Origin: Trichosporon coremiiforme
Lineage: Eukaryota; Basidiomycota; Tremellomycetes; Trichosporonales; Trichosporonaceae
Length of the DNA: 64,000 nt
Direction of reading: 5' to 3'
Assembly: GCA_039545355.1 (NCBI GenBank)
Contig: BCJJ01000005.1
Span: forward strand, 1,725,447-1,789,446
Positions 11,155 through 22,198 of the stretch are shown here, piece after piece. Positions within the stretch are counted from its first letter, which is position 1. Every line of letters starts with the position of its first letter. The notes under the pieces were generated by a model. That model saw only the letters and a list, made by a program, of their open reading frames with translations. It searched no databases and had not been told where the DNA came from. Made by a program: the position numbers and the translations under genes.

Positions 11155-12537
11155 ATGTCCTTGACGCCAGAACAAGCACGCGCACTCTGGGACGCGGGTG
11201 GCTTTGCGCTCATCCAGGGCCTGCCGCGCGGCTCCGAGGTCGGCATGGACGGGACGTGAGTCCCTTTCCTCCCCTTCCTTCCTTCCCTCCAATCCATCTT
11301 CCTCGAGCTTCGTCGATCATGTCGTCCAGCTGACAGCAGATACCATGTCGCTAACGTGTTCTCGGGAACGAAATTCGTGCCCCCGGGATTGCACATGATG
11401 GTCTGGGCGCCTGCACCTAAGGCGGCGCCGGCGCACAACCCGACCGAAGGAGCCAAAATCGAGGAGATTCCCGAGGGGCAGACCGATGCCGGGCCAGGCA
11501 TCCCAGACGCCGCGGCGCTGCCCTTGCGTGCGGCGTACGTTCACTTTTGGGAGCCGAAGGAGCGGATCGGGCTCAAATTCGACCCCGCGAGCGAGAACAC
11601 GAGCGCCCCGCGGACGAATATCCCCGAGGGAGAGCTGAGAGAGCTCGATCCGCAGCTTGCGCCGTACCCGTTTGCGGGGCTTGATGGATGGAAGGGCTTA
11701 ACGACTTGCATCTCTAAGATTGTCGTCGAGAAGGTGATCCCGGGAGGCAAGCTCGATGCCATGTCGCAGGTCAAGGGCGAGACATTTGACGCCAAGGACA
11801 AAGACGGGGCGGCGCAAGAGTTCCTCGCTTCCACCCAGGCATCCGCAGGCGCGCCGGAACTCCACCTCCCCGTGTTTGATCTCCGGAGGTCATGGCCCGA
11901 GGGCAGTGAGGCGGGCGACGTGAGCCGCTGGAGTGTCGACAAGAGCAAGCTCTGGGAGCGCCTTGCCGGCGAAGTTGGAGGTAAGCTCCGTGCTGTTCGT
12001 GAGCTGATGACAGGTCCCCGCGCACTGCTCGGCCGATTACAGCTGAGCTTTTTGCTGCTGACGAATGTGTGGTGCTACGCCGCGCTCGCGCCGTACAAGC
12101 GTCTCCTGGCTGTGATGTGCCGGTCAAAGCTCGCTATCGCTCAGCCGGAACGATTCCCTTCCGGCCAAGCCAACGACAACGTGAGCTAAGAAGTTGATAT
12201 CCTAGCTAACCTGCAGGCTCGAGAGTGCGTGCTCGAGCTGATCCGCACGCTGGCTGCGCAGCTGGCCTCTCTCCCCGAGACCGCGTTCGACACCGAGCTC
12301 CCATCAGTCGATACCTTCCTGCAGGGTGAAATCGAGCAGCTGCGGCAGAATGTGAGCGCTGCGCTGGCGGAGCCGGGATGGTGGGGGCTCGCTCAGCGTG
12401 TCGCGCGCGAATGGCAGGGACTGCAAAGGGCAGGCGCGCGGTTCGGGTGGGACATCGAGGCACTTGGGAGCGGGGACGACGACGAGGACGAGGAGGGCGA
12501 GTACGCCCCGCAGGTTGTCGAGATGTACGAGGATTGA
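11155..12537 (+). CDS. AAR2: Aar2 splicing factor (U5 snRNP assembly)
   Basis: Exons 11155-11255, 11340-11980, 12014-12180 and 12217-12537 give 409 residues. N-terminal signatures are FALIQGLPRGSEVGMDG and HVANVFSGTKFVPPGLHMMVW, the Aar2 beta-domain; YVHFWEPKERIGLKFDP follows. The C-terminal helical domain has LLGRLQLSFLLLTNVWCYAA then PYKRLLAVMCRSK. Aar2 binds the RNase H/Jab1 region of Prp8 in cytoplasmic U5 snRNP precursors. The third exon boundary is uncertain: intron 11981-12013 is only 33 nt, in frame and stop-free, but has good GTAAGC and CTGATGACAG signals. The tail is acidic (DDDEDEEGE). Confidence 0.87.
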
Positions 12538-12569
12538 GCAACATGCATGTATCTATAGAGTGTTACAGT

Positions 12570-13590
12570 TTAGAGGATGAAAGGGATCGCAGCCTTGCGG
12601 CGCGGAGGATAGTCGAATGTCCGTCTGTACCACGCGTGTCCCCGCAGAGCGCGGGGAAGCATGCTCGTCACCTCCGCGAGCACGAAGGCCCACGCCGGAG
12701 CGAGCAGATGCGTCGGCCACAGTTTTCCTAGCGGCATCAGACGCAGAGCGTATCGGCCCATACTCGACAATAGCGGGACGGGAACGAGCAGCGGGCCGGC
12801 GGCGAGCGCGAAGCCGCTCCACTCAAGCCTGCTGTCAGCTTACGGTCTCGGACGCGCAGCACTCACCACTCGCAAAAGTAATTCGGGAAGGAGATGTACT
12901 CGAACAGTCCGCCGTGCGGGACTGCGTATTTCTGCGGCTTGGCATTGGATTTGGACACGCGACGCTTTTCCGGCGGGCGGCGCAGATCGTGCAGCAGCTC
13001 GTCGTGGTACACTGATGTCAGCCACGTGCAAGACAACCACAGCTGTTCACTCACCGTTACCGTAGAAGCCGATAGCCCACAGAGCTATACCTGACCAGTA
13101 CAGCAATCCAGTCCTGGGCTGAAGCTGCGCAAACTGGTACGCCAACAGGGAGCCGTTGAGGCCGTTAAAGATGAAGGCGGCAAGGACGACCACGAGGTGC
13201 AATGGCGCACGCTTCGGAGCCAGGTACAGCGGCGACAGCAACGCGCGGTGGAAGTAGTGTACGGAGTAACACCCGATGAGAAGCCAGGTACGCCACGGCA
13301 GCGAATCAAGCGGCACAAGCCGTTTCAGTGTCGCGAAGAAGACAGCGGGCTGATGTCAGATCAGCTAGCTAAGGGGTTAGCGAAGCTGGGCCACTCACTG
13401 ATATACACTCCATGACTGCCCAGGCAATGCTGGCGGGGAGGTTCAGCACACTGTCCCACGAGAACTTGCCGAAGGGGGCGTCCATGAGCCAGAGCGTAAT
13501 CGGGGCGTGCAAAGGGAAGAGGTGGAAGATGAGGAGGAGTGGGTAGGCGCCTACGGACAGCGCCTGCTCCCCTGTCTCTGCTGCCTCCAT
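12570..13590 (-). CDS. Steroid 5-alpha-reductase-like membrane enzyme (SRD5A family)
   Basis: Exons 13590-13399, 13349-13055, 13011-12867 and 12828-12570 encode 296 residues. Several hydrophobic segments are followed by the conserved C-terminal catalytic part: HYFHRALLSPLYL, FNGLNGSLLAYQF, then NVYHDELLHDLRRPPEKRR, the signature HGGLFEYISFPNYFCEWLEW, and the terminal HAWYRRTFDYPPRRKAAIPF. These are the hallmarks of 3-oxo-5-alpha-steroid 4-dehydrogenases, NADPH-dependent ER enzymes. The fungal substrate could be a sterol, a polyprenol or another enone lipid; Tsc13 and Dfg10 belong to related groups, but this sequence looks closest to the DET2/SRD5A1 type. All three introns end with CTGAC followed by NNCAG. 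Confidence 0.9.
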
Positions 13591-13618
13591 GATCAATGAC
13601 TAAAACTGGTGACACTGG

Positions 13619-13651
13619 TTTGTGTGTGTGTGTGTGGGGGGGGGGGGGGGG
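13619..13651. repeat. (TG)n and poly-G tract
   Basis: An alternating TG run is followed by about 18 consecutive G. It lies between the SRD5A-like gene and the PPR gene, in the region that must contain both promoters. The poly-G length is likely to be unreliable in the assembly. Confidence 0.9.
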
Positions 13652-13875
13652 CAGTGTGTTGCTAGCGATGTATTCTCTAAGCTCCTCTGCAGTGTTCCAG
13701 TTTCAGTTCTGCGGAGAAGGCACGGACGACGCACGACGGACGTCATAACGAACCCGACTGACGGGAATGTCCGGTGTCATTATCTCGGCACGTGACCTCA
13801 CTCAAAAGTTCGATCAGGACAGGTCCAGTGGCAAGACGTTCCGCGCTGCTCACAACGCCCACAAAGCCAACCGCA

Positions 13876-16194
13876 ATGCTGCTGCCGATAACGAGACTGA
13901 GCGCAGCACGGATACGACTTCCGAGGCAGGCGACACCTTCGCTCCTCTCGGCGCGATTCTACGCCAGGAACGCCGATGCCGCACCTGTGAAGCTCCGCGG
14001 CGCTTTCGTCACCCCTACACCGGCTCCGGAGAAGCGGGCTGACCGTGCTGATCGGCCCAACGTCACCGAAATCGACTCGTCACGCAAATCCGGCGCTTCC
14101 ACAAGGTCGGACTGGAAGAAAGCCTCGCCAGCTACTAGCTCTCGACGAGATAGCTTCCGAGATGCGAACGGACGTGGACGTGATGACCGACGACCTGGTG
14201 GACGGGGCGGACTTTCAAACCGTCAAGACCGCAGGGAGGAAGGTCCCTACCACTTCTCCCAGAAGATCAAGAAGTGGATTGAGCGGAATGAGATCCCCGA
14301 CAAGCCTCTCACTGGCCCGCAAGTTGACGAGGTTATCCGGATGATCACGAGCACGAGGCCGGAGAACGCGAACGCCGCCGTGTGGAACCTCGTCCTCGCG
14401 CTCCTCGGCCGCCAGGAGCAGTTCAGCAACATGTGGAAAGCGTACAACCAGATGAAGAAGCGGGGAACGATGCCCACGTCGCGCACGTACACCGTCATGC
14501 TGAACGCTTTCGCCGGCGTCGCGCATGGTGGCGTCGCGCAGAAGGCGTTCACCCCGCAGACCCCGCCGACGCCCCTGACGCTCCGTCGCGTGACTGCGAT
14601 CTACGAGCACTCGCAGCGTCATGTCCAGAAGTACCTGAAATACGCGAACGGCGAGGGTCGGGAAAGCGATCTCGACGCCGACGAGGACCGCGAGGGCTTC
14701 GTCAACGAGGCCCAGGTCAACATCATGCCGACGAATGCGTACCTCAAGTTCCTATCGCGCTACGGGATGTGGAAGGAGATGCAGGCCGTCTACCTCGCGA
14801 TGGACCCGCATGGCCCTCTTGCGCCCGACCAGGTCACGTACGCCACGATGCTGAACACTATCAACAACATCGACCACTACCGCCGCGCCAGTGCTGGACG
14901 GGAGGGTGCTGCGAACCTACCCGCGATCGAGGCTGGCTCCCAGGCCCGCTTGCTCTGGGACCAGGCGGTTCGCACGCTGCACCCGCCTTCTGCCGACCGG
15001 AAGCTCGACGAGGGTGTCGCACTCGCGGCGCTGCAGTGCTTCGTCGCCGGACGGCCAGAGGACAAGCGTCTCGCGGAGACGCTGATCCCGCGCCTCTGGG
15101 GCTTTTCTGCACCTAACGCGCCGACCGTCGCCTCACTTACGACCTCCAAGGAGGCTGAGAAGGACGATTCGCTCCCACGCCTCCGTCTTGACGTGCGCAG
15201 CGCCACGCAGCTCATGTCACTTCTTACCCGCCTCGGCCGCACCTCTATCTCGGCGCACTACACGTCGCAAATCCTCGAGCGTAACATCAAGTTCGACATG
15301 CCCGCTCTCCGCGTCGCGATCCACAACCTCGCCGCCGTGCACGACGTCGAGGCGGCCGTCGGTGTGCTCGATCAATACTCTGAGCGCTGGCCCGTGGACG
15401 TCCTGAACGCGATCCTGAGCGCCGCCCGCTGGAGCAAGGATTGGGACGCCGCGCTCTCCGTCTACCGCCGCTTGACTCAGCTGCCGCAGGGCGTCGAGAA
15501 AGGCAACTACAAGGGTAAGTACGAGTGGCAGTCGCCGAACGGACGACCTACAGACAGCCGTGGACGCAGGTGGATCAAGCCCACCGTCGAGCCCGACCTG
15601 CAGTCCATTGATCTGCTTCTCCGTGCGGGTCTCGAGTCAGGCATTCCCGCCATCCGCGACGCGCTCAACGTTTACAAGTACTACCCGCGCGCGAAGTGGT
15701 ACACGATCACGGTGCAGGGCGAGACCGTCGACGTCAAGGACGACGTTCCCCGCCCCGGCGTCAACACCCGCCGCAAGATCGAGGAGCGCGTCGAGCTCGC
15801 GCGCACCGTCGAGCGCGCGGCTGGTACGCTCCAGTTCAAGGCGAAGAGCAAGGAGGAGAAGGAGGACATGCAGAAGATCATCGACGACGTGGCGCGCGTC
15901 TCCGAGCGCTGGAAGGACCTCAAGAGCCTCGAGGCGCAGCAGCAGGAGAAGGAGACGGGCCGCCGCGACTCTGGCAGGGACTCCGGCCGTCCTTGGGACA
16001 AGCAGTCTGACAGGCGGCAGGACGGAGGACGCCCCGACAGGCGTCAGGGCGGCGAGTTCTCCAACAGGAGACGTGAAGATTTCCAGAACAGGCGTCGCGA
16101 CGATGACGAGTTTTCCAGCCGGCAGCGGGACGGCGTGTACGCTCGAAGGAGGCGGCGGGAGGAGCGCAGCCGAGAGTCGGAGGACGAGTTCTAA
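13876..16194 (+). CDS. Mitochondrial pentatricopeptide-repeat (PPR) protein
   Basis: An intronless frame of 772 codons from the first ATG; the frame is open upstream to 13774 but lacks an earlier ATG. The N-terminus (MLLPITRLSAARIRLPRQ, then SLLSARFYARN) is Arg-rich with a plausible presequence cleavage site. An Arg/Asp/Gly-rich linker follows. PPR-like helical pairs appear at AVWNLVLALLGRQEQFSNMW, AYNQMKKRGTMPTSRTYTVM, TNAYLKFLSRYGMWKEMQAV and DQVTYATMLN. Such proteins bind mitochondrial transcripts for processing or translation; the RNA target cannot be told. The C-terminal 90 residues are charged and repetitive (RRDSGRDSGRPWD, DRRQDGGRPDRRQ), unusual for the family and RGG-like. Confidence 0.82.
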   Translation: MLLPITRLSAARIRLPRQATPSLLSARFYARNADAAPVKLRGAFVTPTPAPEKRADRADRPNVTEIDSSRKSGASTRSDWKKASPATSSRRDSFRDANGRGRDDRRPGGRGGLSNRQDRREEGPYHFSQKIKKWIERNEIPDKPLTGPQVDEVIRMITSTRPENANAAVWNLVLALLGRQEQFSNMWKAYNQMKKRGTMPTSRTYTVMLNAFAGVAHGGVAQKAFTPQTPPTPLTLRRVTAIYEHSQRHVQKYLKYANGEGRESDLDADEDREGFVNEAQVNIMPTNAYLKFLSRYGMWKEMQAVYLAMDPHGPLAPDQVTYATMLNTINNIDHYRRASAGREGAANLPAIEAGSQARLLWDQAVRTLHPPSADRKLDEGVALAALQCFVAGRPEDKRLAETLIPRLWGFSAPNAPTVASLTTSKEAEKDDSLPRLRLDVRSATQLMSLLTRLGRTSISAHYTSQILERNIKFDMPALRVAIHNLAAVHDVEAAVGVLDQYSERWPVDVLNAILSAARWSKDWDAALSVYRRLTQLPQGVEKGNYKGKYEWQSPNGRPTDSRGRRWIKPTVEPDLQSIDLLLRAGLESGIPAIRDALNVYKYYPRAKWYTITVQGETVDVKDDVPRPGVNTRRKIEERVELARTVERAAGTLQFKAKSKEEKEDMQKIIDDVARVSERWKDLKSLEAQQQEKETGRRDSGRDSGRPWDKQSDRRQDGGRPDRRQGGEFSNRRREDFQNRRRDDDEFSSRQRDGVYARRRRREERSRESEDEF

Positions 16195-17492
16195 TGGAGA
16201 TAGACCCTCGGGCGATTAGCCCATCGGCCCGTCGCTGGCCATCTCATATCAATCATAGCATTTGGCATATGTAAGCATACTACTCTAGCGAGTTTGACAC
16301 GGAGTGTCAGAAGTCAAGAGTCGGAAGAAATTCTTGAGTATACCGCCTGTCCTCACCAGGCTCTCGATGAAACACAACACGACGGCTCTCTTCAGCCACA
16401 GATAGTATACCGGCGACTGCCTTCCTCCGCGGGGCACGGCGGGATATTCTATCTTCGTCTGTATGCCAAACTCGGCACACACTGGGGAACATTCTATACA
16501 CGTAATGAAATACCAGTCATCAGTCCACTGCAGCAGCCACCAGTCACTCCATTTCTTCTGGCCAACAGCGTCCTGTAAAGCGCGGAGAACAGAGCAGTGC
16601 GACTGCACCTGGGTCGAATCAGCATCAGCATCAGGCTATGTAGCCAGTCACGAGAGCACCGCCGATCTCCGAACCAACCCCCAGACCAATGGTCAGCGGC
16701 GCGCACGCGCTAGCCAGTCACCGTCACCTCGCAAAGAAGGCGATGGCAGCCAGTGATGTCTCTGGCACGCATTCCTTCTATTCCGGTATTGCCAAACCTT
16801 TGCTCCTTCCTCTGCACCGGTAAGCTGAGTGCGCTCCCGGGGAGACTGTTGGGGGGCCGCACTTTGGTTCATTTACCGACGAACAATCGCCATGGGTACT
16901 CCTCATCATTCGCCCACACCAATCTGAAGGGAAGGCAAGACCTCTGCGCCTCGCGACGCCGACGCCGGTTGCCCTAGATCGCCTCCTGGGCAGTGCTGAG
17001 GGGTCAGAGCAACAGAGCTGATAAGACCTATTCATACTCTACGTTGCCTTGCGGCTGCTATGTGACTATTGATGGATGGTGGAAATGCACAAATGAGAGT
17101 TTGTTTGGATGAGTTATGAGTGACGCTGCGGGTCCACCGCGCTATGACACTAGGAGAGGAAGAGAGGAAACGTGGACCTGGACACCTGAGGAGAACCTGA
17201 AGAGCTAGAGACCTGGATGGAGACCTGGAGACCTGAAAGAAATGGAAACTTTTGGGAGCCTGAGACCTTCGAGTCTGCGATGACTGGTGGACTGGGAGGC
17301 GGCTCGATGCTAGCCTACCTTGATGGCAGGCATGGACAGTTGAGGACGTTTGCGGCCAGCTATGGCGGCCGTATCACTGAAACTGCTGATATGTTTGAAG
17401 AACTTCTGAATCCCCTTCGGACTGCGACTCGCTGCTGGCTCGAGGAGCAGTGGCACACCATCAGTGGCCGCCGCTCAAGACCGGCACGAGAC
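16195..17492. other. Intergenic region between convergent genes, 1.3 kb
   Basis: No coding frame with recognisable features. It includes the 3' regions of the PPR gene and the acetate permease gene, which converge here, and a GACCTG-type simple repeat at its right end. Confidence 0.4.
17171..17241. repeat. Imperfect GACCTG/GAGACCTGG repeat
   Basis: About eight imperfect copies of ACCTG, several as GAGACCTGG or GGACCTGG, spaced 6-15 bp. Downstream of the acetate permease; no function is evident. Confidence 0.6.
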
Positions 17493-18175
17493 TTAGTCGC
17501 GCTTCTTGGCGAGGCTGGGGTTGGGGATCTTGATGAAGCAATCATCCTCGGCGTAGAGATGCTCCATACCGAGGAGGTAGCTCCAGGCGCCGACGCACAT
17601 GCCGAACGCGGCGCCGGTGTTGATGACCTGCTTGTGGGAGAGCATGAAGCCGACCGCGAGGAAGAAGAAGTAGAGCCAGACGAAAGTGAAGAGCACGGCG
17701 AGGCCGACGTTGATGCGCCACGTAACGGGCCACATGACGATCGAGAGCACGAACCAAACGAGGAGGTACAGGCCGAGCGCCATGTTATAGTCGGCCGCGT
17801 CGGGGTAGCCCGCCGAAGCACCGGCAATGGGGTAAAGGACGATCGCGAGCGAGATGTAGAAGAGACCGTACATGCCAAATGCGGCCGTGCCGAAGTTGGA
17901 ACCCTGCTGGTAGTGCCAGAAGCCAGAGATGAGCATGCCGAGGCCGCCGACGGCCGCCACTTGTCCGATCAGCATGGCCAGAGACTGGACACCCTGGACA
18001 CCGTAGATCATGAGACCGACGAGGAGCGTCGTCGTTCCGAGTGAGAAGTAACCTGCGTGTGAGCGCCGCTCCGCAACCCATTAGAAGGCAGCCTCGAGAA
18101 CTCACCCACAGGGCCGGGGTTGGCGAGCTTCGCCGGAGGGGCATACTGGAAGTCGTCGGTCAGAGCCTGCGTCAT
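17493..18175 (-). CDS. GPR1/FUN34/YaaH-family acetate permease
   Basis: Exons 18175-18106 and 18052-17493 give 209 residues with six hydrophobic segments. The family motif appears as ANPGPVGYFSLGTTTLL (residues 18-34), corresponding to the NPAPLG signature of Ato/SatP acetate channels. Further segments are VGGLGMLISGFWHYQQG with the conserved GFWQ-like turn, FGTAAFGMYGLFYISLA, and INTGAAFGMCVGAWSYLLGM. The family moves acetate, and possibly succinate or ammonium, across the plasma membrane, and is usually induced on non-fermentable carbon. The long gene-free region upstream and a TATAAAA box fit an inducible gene. The cytosolic N-terminus is shorter than in yeast Ato1/Ady2. Confidence 0.92.
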
Positions 18176-18338
18176 TGTGGAGAAGAGCTGATGGGTACTC
18201 GGAATAAGAAGTGAGTGTCGCTGGTGACTCCGGACTGGGCTCGCGGAGTTGCTGCTGGAGGTTGTGGTCTGGCTAGGCCGGCTTACGGTTCGTAGAGTTG
18301 GGAAGACGAGAGGTCAGGCATTGTCTGCGGAGATTCCG

Positions 18339-18345
18339 TTTTATA
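18339..18345 (-). promoter_or_regulatory. TATA box of the acetate permease gene
   Basis: TATAAAA on the minus strand, 164 bp upstream of the predicted ATG. A CCGGGG sequence close by resembles the carbon-catabolite repressor consensus SYGGRG; that link is speculative. Confidence 0.45.
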
Positions 18346-21300
18346 CCTCTCCAGTCCGCCATTTTTGACCTGGGAACGTGGGGAGATCCGGGGAGACTGG
18401 CCTCCGCGTCCTCTGAGCGCGCGCTGCACACACCGAACAGTCAGTGCTGGCGCCCCCGCCAGAGCACAGCGCAGGGGCAGAGCAGGAGCTGCAGGAGCTC
18501 CGGGAGCGGCAGAGGATCACTCACAGCTCAACCACTCGCTCATTAAGCTATCCTGCGGCGCATCTGCAGGTGCCTGTGCAGGAGCGCGAGGAACAACAAA
18601 GCTCCAGGAGCTCCAGAAGCGGCGGCAGGGGGCGGACATGGGCGTTCCTCGACTCCTTGCCGTTCCTGTCGCTCAAGCTGGCTGAACGCAGGTCGGGAAG
18701 CTGGGGGCTGCCAATCATCTCCCCGGTCCTGCGCCGGCTCGGGTGATCGGTTGGAAGAAACCTGGAAGTTGAAAACTTGGGCGTCTCGTTGGTCATGCGC
18801 ACGCAGACAAACTCTGTTACGCAGGTCAACAGCCGTGGAACGCAACCCGACGAGCCGACGACCCGACCGGGGCAAACAGGACTTCGCGTACCTTAGTCAT
18901 GTCCATGAGGCTGGAGGGCCAGACGGCCAGGAAAGTTCAGAGGCCCATCAGGTGTCAGGTCGCACACTCGACCAACCCGACACGGGCTCTAAGCTCACGC
19001 GTGCACACACAGGTTCACAGGCTCACCCTTCGAATGGCATTGGCGACATTGGGGAAGAAGGGGCGCAGTCCTTCCGAAGAGGCGAGGGCGTTGGGGCCCA
19101 CAACGGGCCTGTGTGTGGTCGAAGGGACAGGGGGACCAGAGGGACAGGGCTTGCAAGTTGCAGGGAGTGTTGAAGGTGTCGGAGGAACGTGAGCAAGCAG
19201 GGCACACAGGGGCAGTGGGTCGGTCGAGCGACATGAGGCTGCCAGAGGCGGCCCGGCGGCTATGGCACCGCGTCCAAACTCTAAAGCAGGCACCTGGGGC
19301 AGGCTGGGGTATTTAGCGAGGTCGTGTGCCTGGTTGCGTGTGGAGACTTCTGGACACCGTGCCAAGCCATGTCTGGCTATTGCCTCAGCAGTAAATTGGT
19401 CGAGCCCTCGCGTGAATTGCAGAGCTGGCGCACCGGGCAGCTACGTCGGGTGTCGGACTTGCGAGCTCGGACTCGGTCCACATGGGGCTGCTCACGTCAA
19501 CAACCATGCCAGCGCAGAGTGTGCACATGGCCACGGATGGAGGAGGACCACGGGCGAGTGCGAGAGCGTGCGAACGCCCACAGAGCTCCAGCAAGTGTGT
19601 GCGCGCGCAGCTATCGTTCTAAGGTGATTTCGTCGCCAGAGCCCAGCGCGAGGATTACGAACGGCAGGGCCATTGGATCACTCTGCAGCAGACCCCAGGT
19701 GTCCGGCCCTAGATTCCAATCAGCAAAAAGAGGACCATTGCCACTCGACACACCCCGTGCCTGACTCAGACTGGGGCAGACTAGGCGGCTGACCCGGCTA
19801 CGGCACTGCAGCGCAAGTGCAACTGCCGCACGAAGCCGCAATCTGCAATATTGCGTAAAACCATCTGCAATTTGACGCAGGTCGCGGTCGTGATAATCAC
19901 CGACCGAGACGTTGCGCCTGTCGGAAAAGGCTGTCGGACTCGGTCACATCGGACTACGCTACTCCAGTTGTTCATATCGTTCAGGATGGAATGCACGACG
20001 TTGGTCATGTCCAGCGTTTTGGTCATGTCGGAGAGGGGGGACGACGGCCAAGCGGATATAGACATGCCGTGCGTCGTGCATACCTGCAGAACGCAGCCTG
20101 CTCTAAGCATAAACTGTCGTGGATCGCGTCATATCGATTGGCTCGAGCAGCGTTCTGTGCGTTCTGCGCGTGCCGCGCGTTCCGGAACGCGCTCCGTGTC
20201 AGTGATCATGTTCACGGGGATAGACACACTAGCAGCCTCGAGCAGGCCGCCAATGCAATGGCCAATGACCGATGTCGGCGTATCAACTGCGATCACTACA
20301 GGCCAGGGGCCGCAGAACGGCCTGAACAGAGTGCGAAAGCGACGAACCAAGCATCGCGTAAGTCGAAGGTGCGGAGCGCCCCCTGCCGAAAACAGATGGA
20401 GGGGGGTCAGCGCCAAGCCGCCAGGTCAGGTGGCTTGCTCGCTCGGTCGCCCGGTGGGCCGGTGGGCGGTGGCCTACCAGCCTGACCACGAGCACGAACG
20501 GCGCGCACAGGCTTCGGCTGGTACTCCGACTGATTTGTGCAGCAAGATGTGGGAACCTTGAGACACGAGGCTTGGGGAGAGGCTGCGGTTGAAGGCGGCT
20601 TCTGCAAGCGGCATAGCAGACATTCACAATGAAGGTTAAGATTCGGTTCGCGCCTCCGCCGTCGGAGAGGGGCATAAAGAAGAGCCAGTGTCCTGATCGT
20701 CGCATGCCAAGGCAGTGGCTGCAGTGTGGCACTGGGGCCTCGAACCGGAACGTTGCTGATCATACCCAGAGTGGGGGAAGGCACCACCAAGATCGACCGT
20801 GACTTCCCGGCGGCAACGCTTCTCAATCCGCGGCATGAGAAAGACGCCTGCAAGCCTCTGAACGAAGACTGCGATATGCGCCGACGCACCCCGCTACCTT
20901 CCTGAGTCACCTTGCAAGCGAGATCACGAGATCGAGGTGCGCACATTCCGGAGCCGTGTCAACTTTAGCCAGATTTGCCCAGCCGTGCTACTCAGTCTGG
21001 GCGAGCACTGCAATGTCGCAGCGCAGAGACAGCATCCAATCATTCTCCACCACATGACCTGTTCTTGGACGCCTTAATGTTCGGCAACCGAAAGGCTTGA
21101 GCTTGGACCGCCGTCGCAGCAGTGTCAACATTGCCGAAGGGCTTTGAGAGGATCAGGCAGAAGCGGTGCCCCCACCGAGGTCGTGTTTCAAGATCTGATG
21201 ACCTGTCGAACCATGGTCCGACCGTTATTGTGGTCGAATGGCGAAGTGGGCGAGCAAAGCTGTTGTGAGCTGGTGCGGGAGGCTATGTCGATGGGGTCGA

Positions 21301-22198
21301 GGGCCAATCAGTAAGGAAGGCGCGCTCAGTGCCTTGGGCGGGTGGGCAGTGGTGGCTCATATTGACTGACCGTTCAATGGCGGTGGAAGGCAAAGATCAT
21401 GTGGTCAATGTGTAAGAAAGTGAGATCGAGTAAACGATGCAAGAAGTCAAGATTCTGGCGAGACAAGATGCAGAAGGGAGAAGAAAAGCTGCTCCGGTGA
21501 CGTTGCCTCGTGTTGCAGATAAAGAGAGGAGCTTAGCATTCGACGCCTATCTGCTATCAGCTTCCACTTTGGCAGGCATATCTGCGGAGACGATGCGGTC
21601 CAATCCACGCAAACTGGCCTATCTCGTTTACGGGCCACGTTTTGTCCACTGTGGCGGTCGCATGCCCGCATTTGCTGCAGATACGCAAGGGATCTGGAAG
21701 TGAGCGCTGCGCACTGGGACCAGATCTCCGGCACGGGGGTCTATTCAGTGAGCTTGGGCCAGGGCTTAAGCGCGGCACGCGTGATCCCAGCATTTTCCAT
21801 GTCGCCCTCGCCCAAAGATCAGTCACGTCCAACGAGGTGGCCAGAAGCAGAGCCGAGAACATGAGATCTGGTCGCAGGCTCTTGGAAGATGGTCGTATGA
21901 GGAGCTAGATACATGTTCTTGGTGGGAGCGAGCAAGGTGAAGGTCGTCGGAGTGTCTGGGACCAAAATAAACCTCTTGCGATCGGTGGCGGCAGCGACAG
22001 CGGTCGACGAAAGTGGAGGAAGGCCACGGTCGACGGTCATGACCGGACGAAATACTCCCGACATCCGGCTAGCCTCTTGCGTCACTGGCTGGCCGTCTGT
22101 CCGGTCAGCTCCCAGCGCCTGGCTTGGCGCGTTCAGAGGACGTCCTTCCTCCTCACTGCAAACCAGACATCCGCGGCATCCTCGACCCTCCTGTCAAG
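18346..22198. other. Gene-free interval, 3.9 kb
   Basis: Between the divergent acetate permease and DPP-V genes. Only overlapping short frames on both strands; the longest (19851-20561, about 236 codons) has no domain, no splice partner and a random-looking composition. A GGAGCTCC-rich patch lies at 18480-18630. No RNA gene or transposon protein was recognised. Confidence 0.5.

Noticed and set aside
18365..18685. Glu/Leu/Arg-rich frame resembling a coiled coil
   Set aside because: It derives from a GGAGCTCC-rich simple sequence in the acetate permease upstream region. The same repeat is open in several frames.
19851..20561. 236-codon plus-strand frame in the gene-free block
   Set aside because: Random composition, overlapping frames on the opposite strand, no domain and no splice-joined extension.
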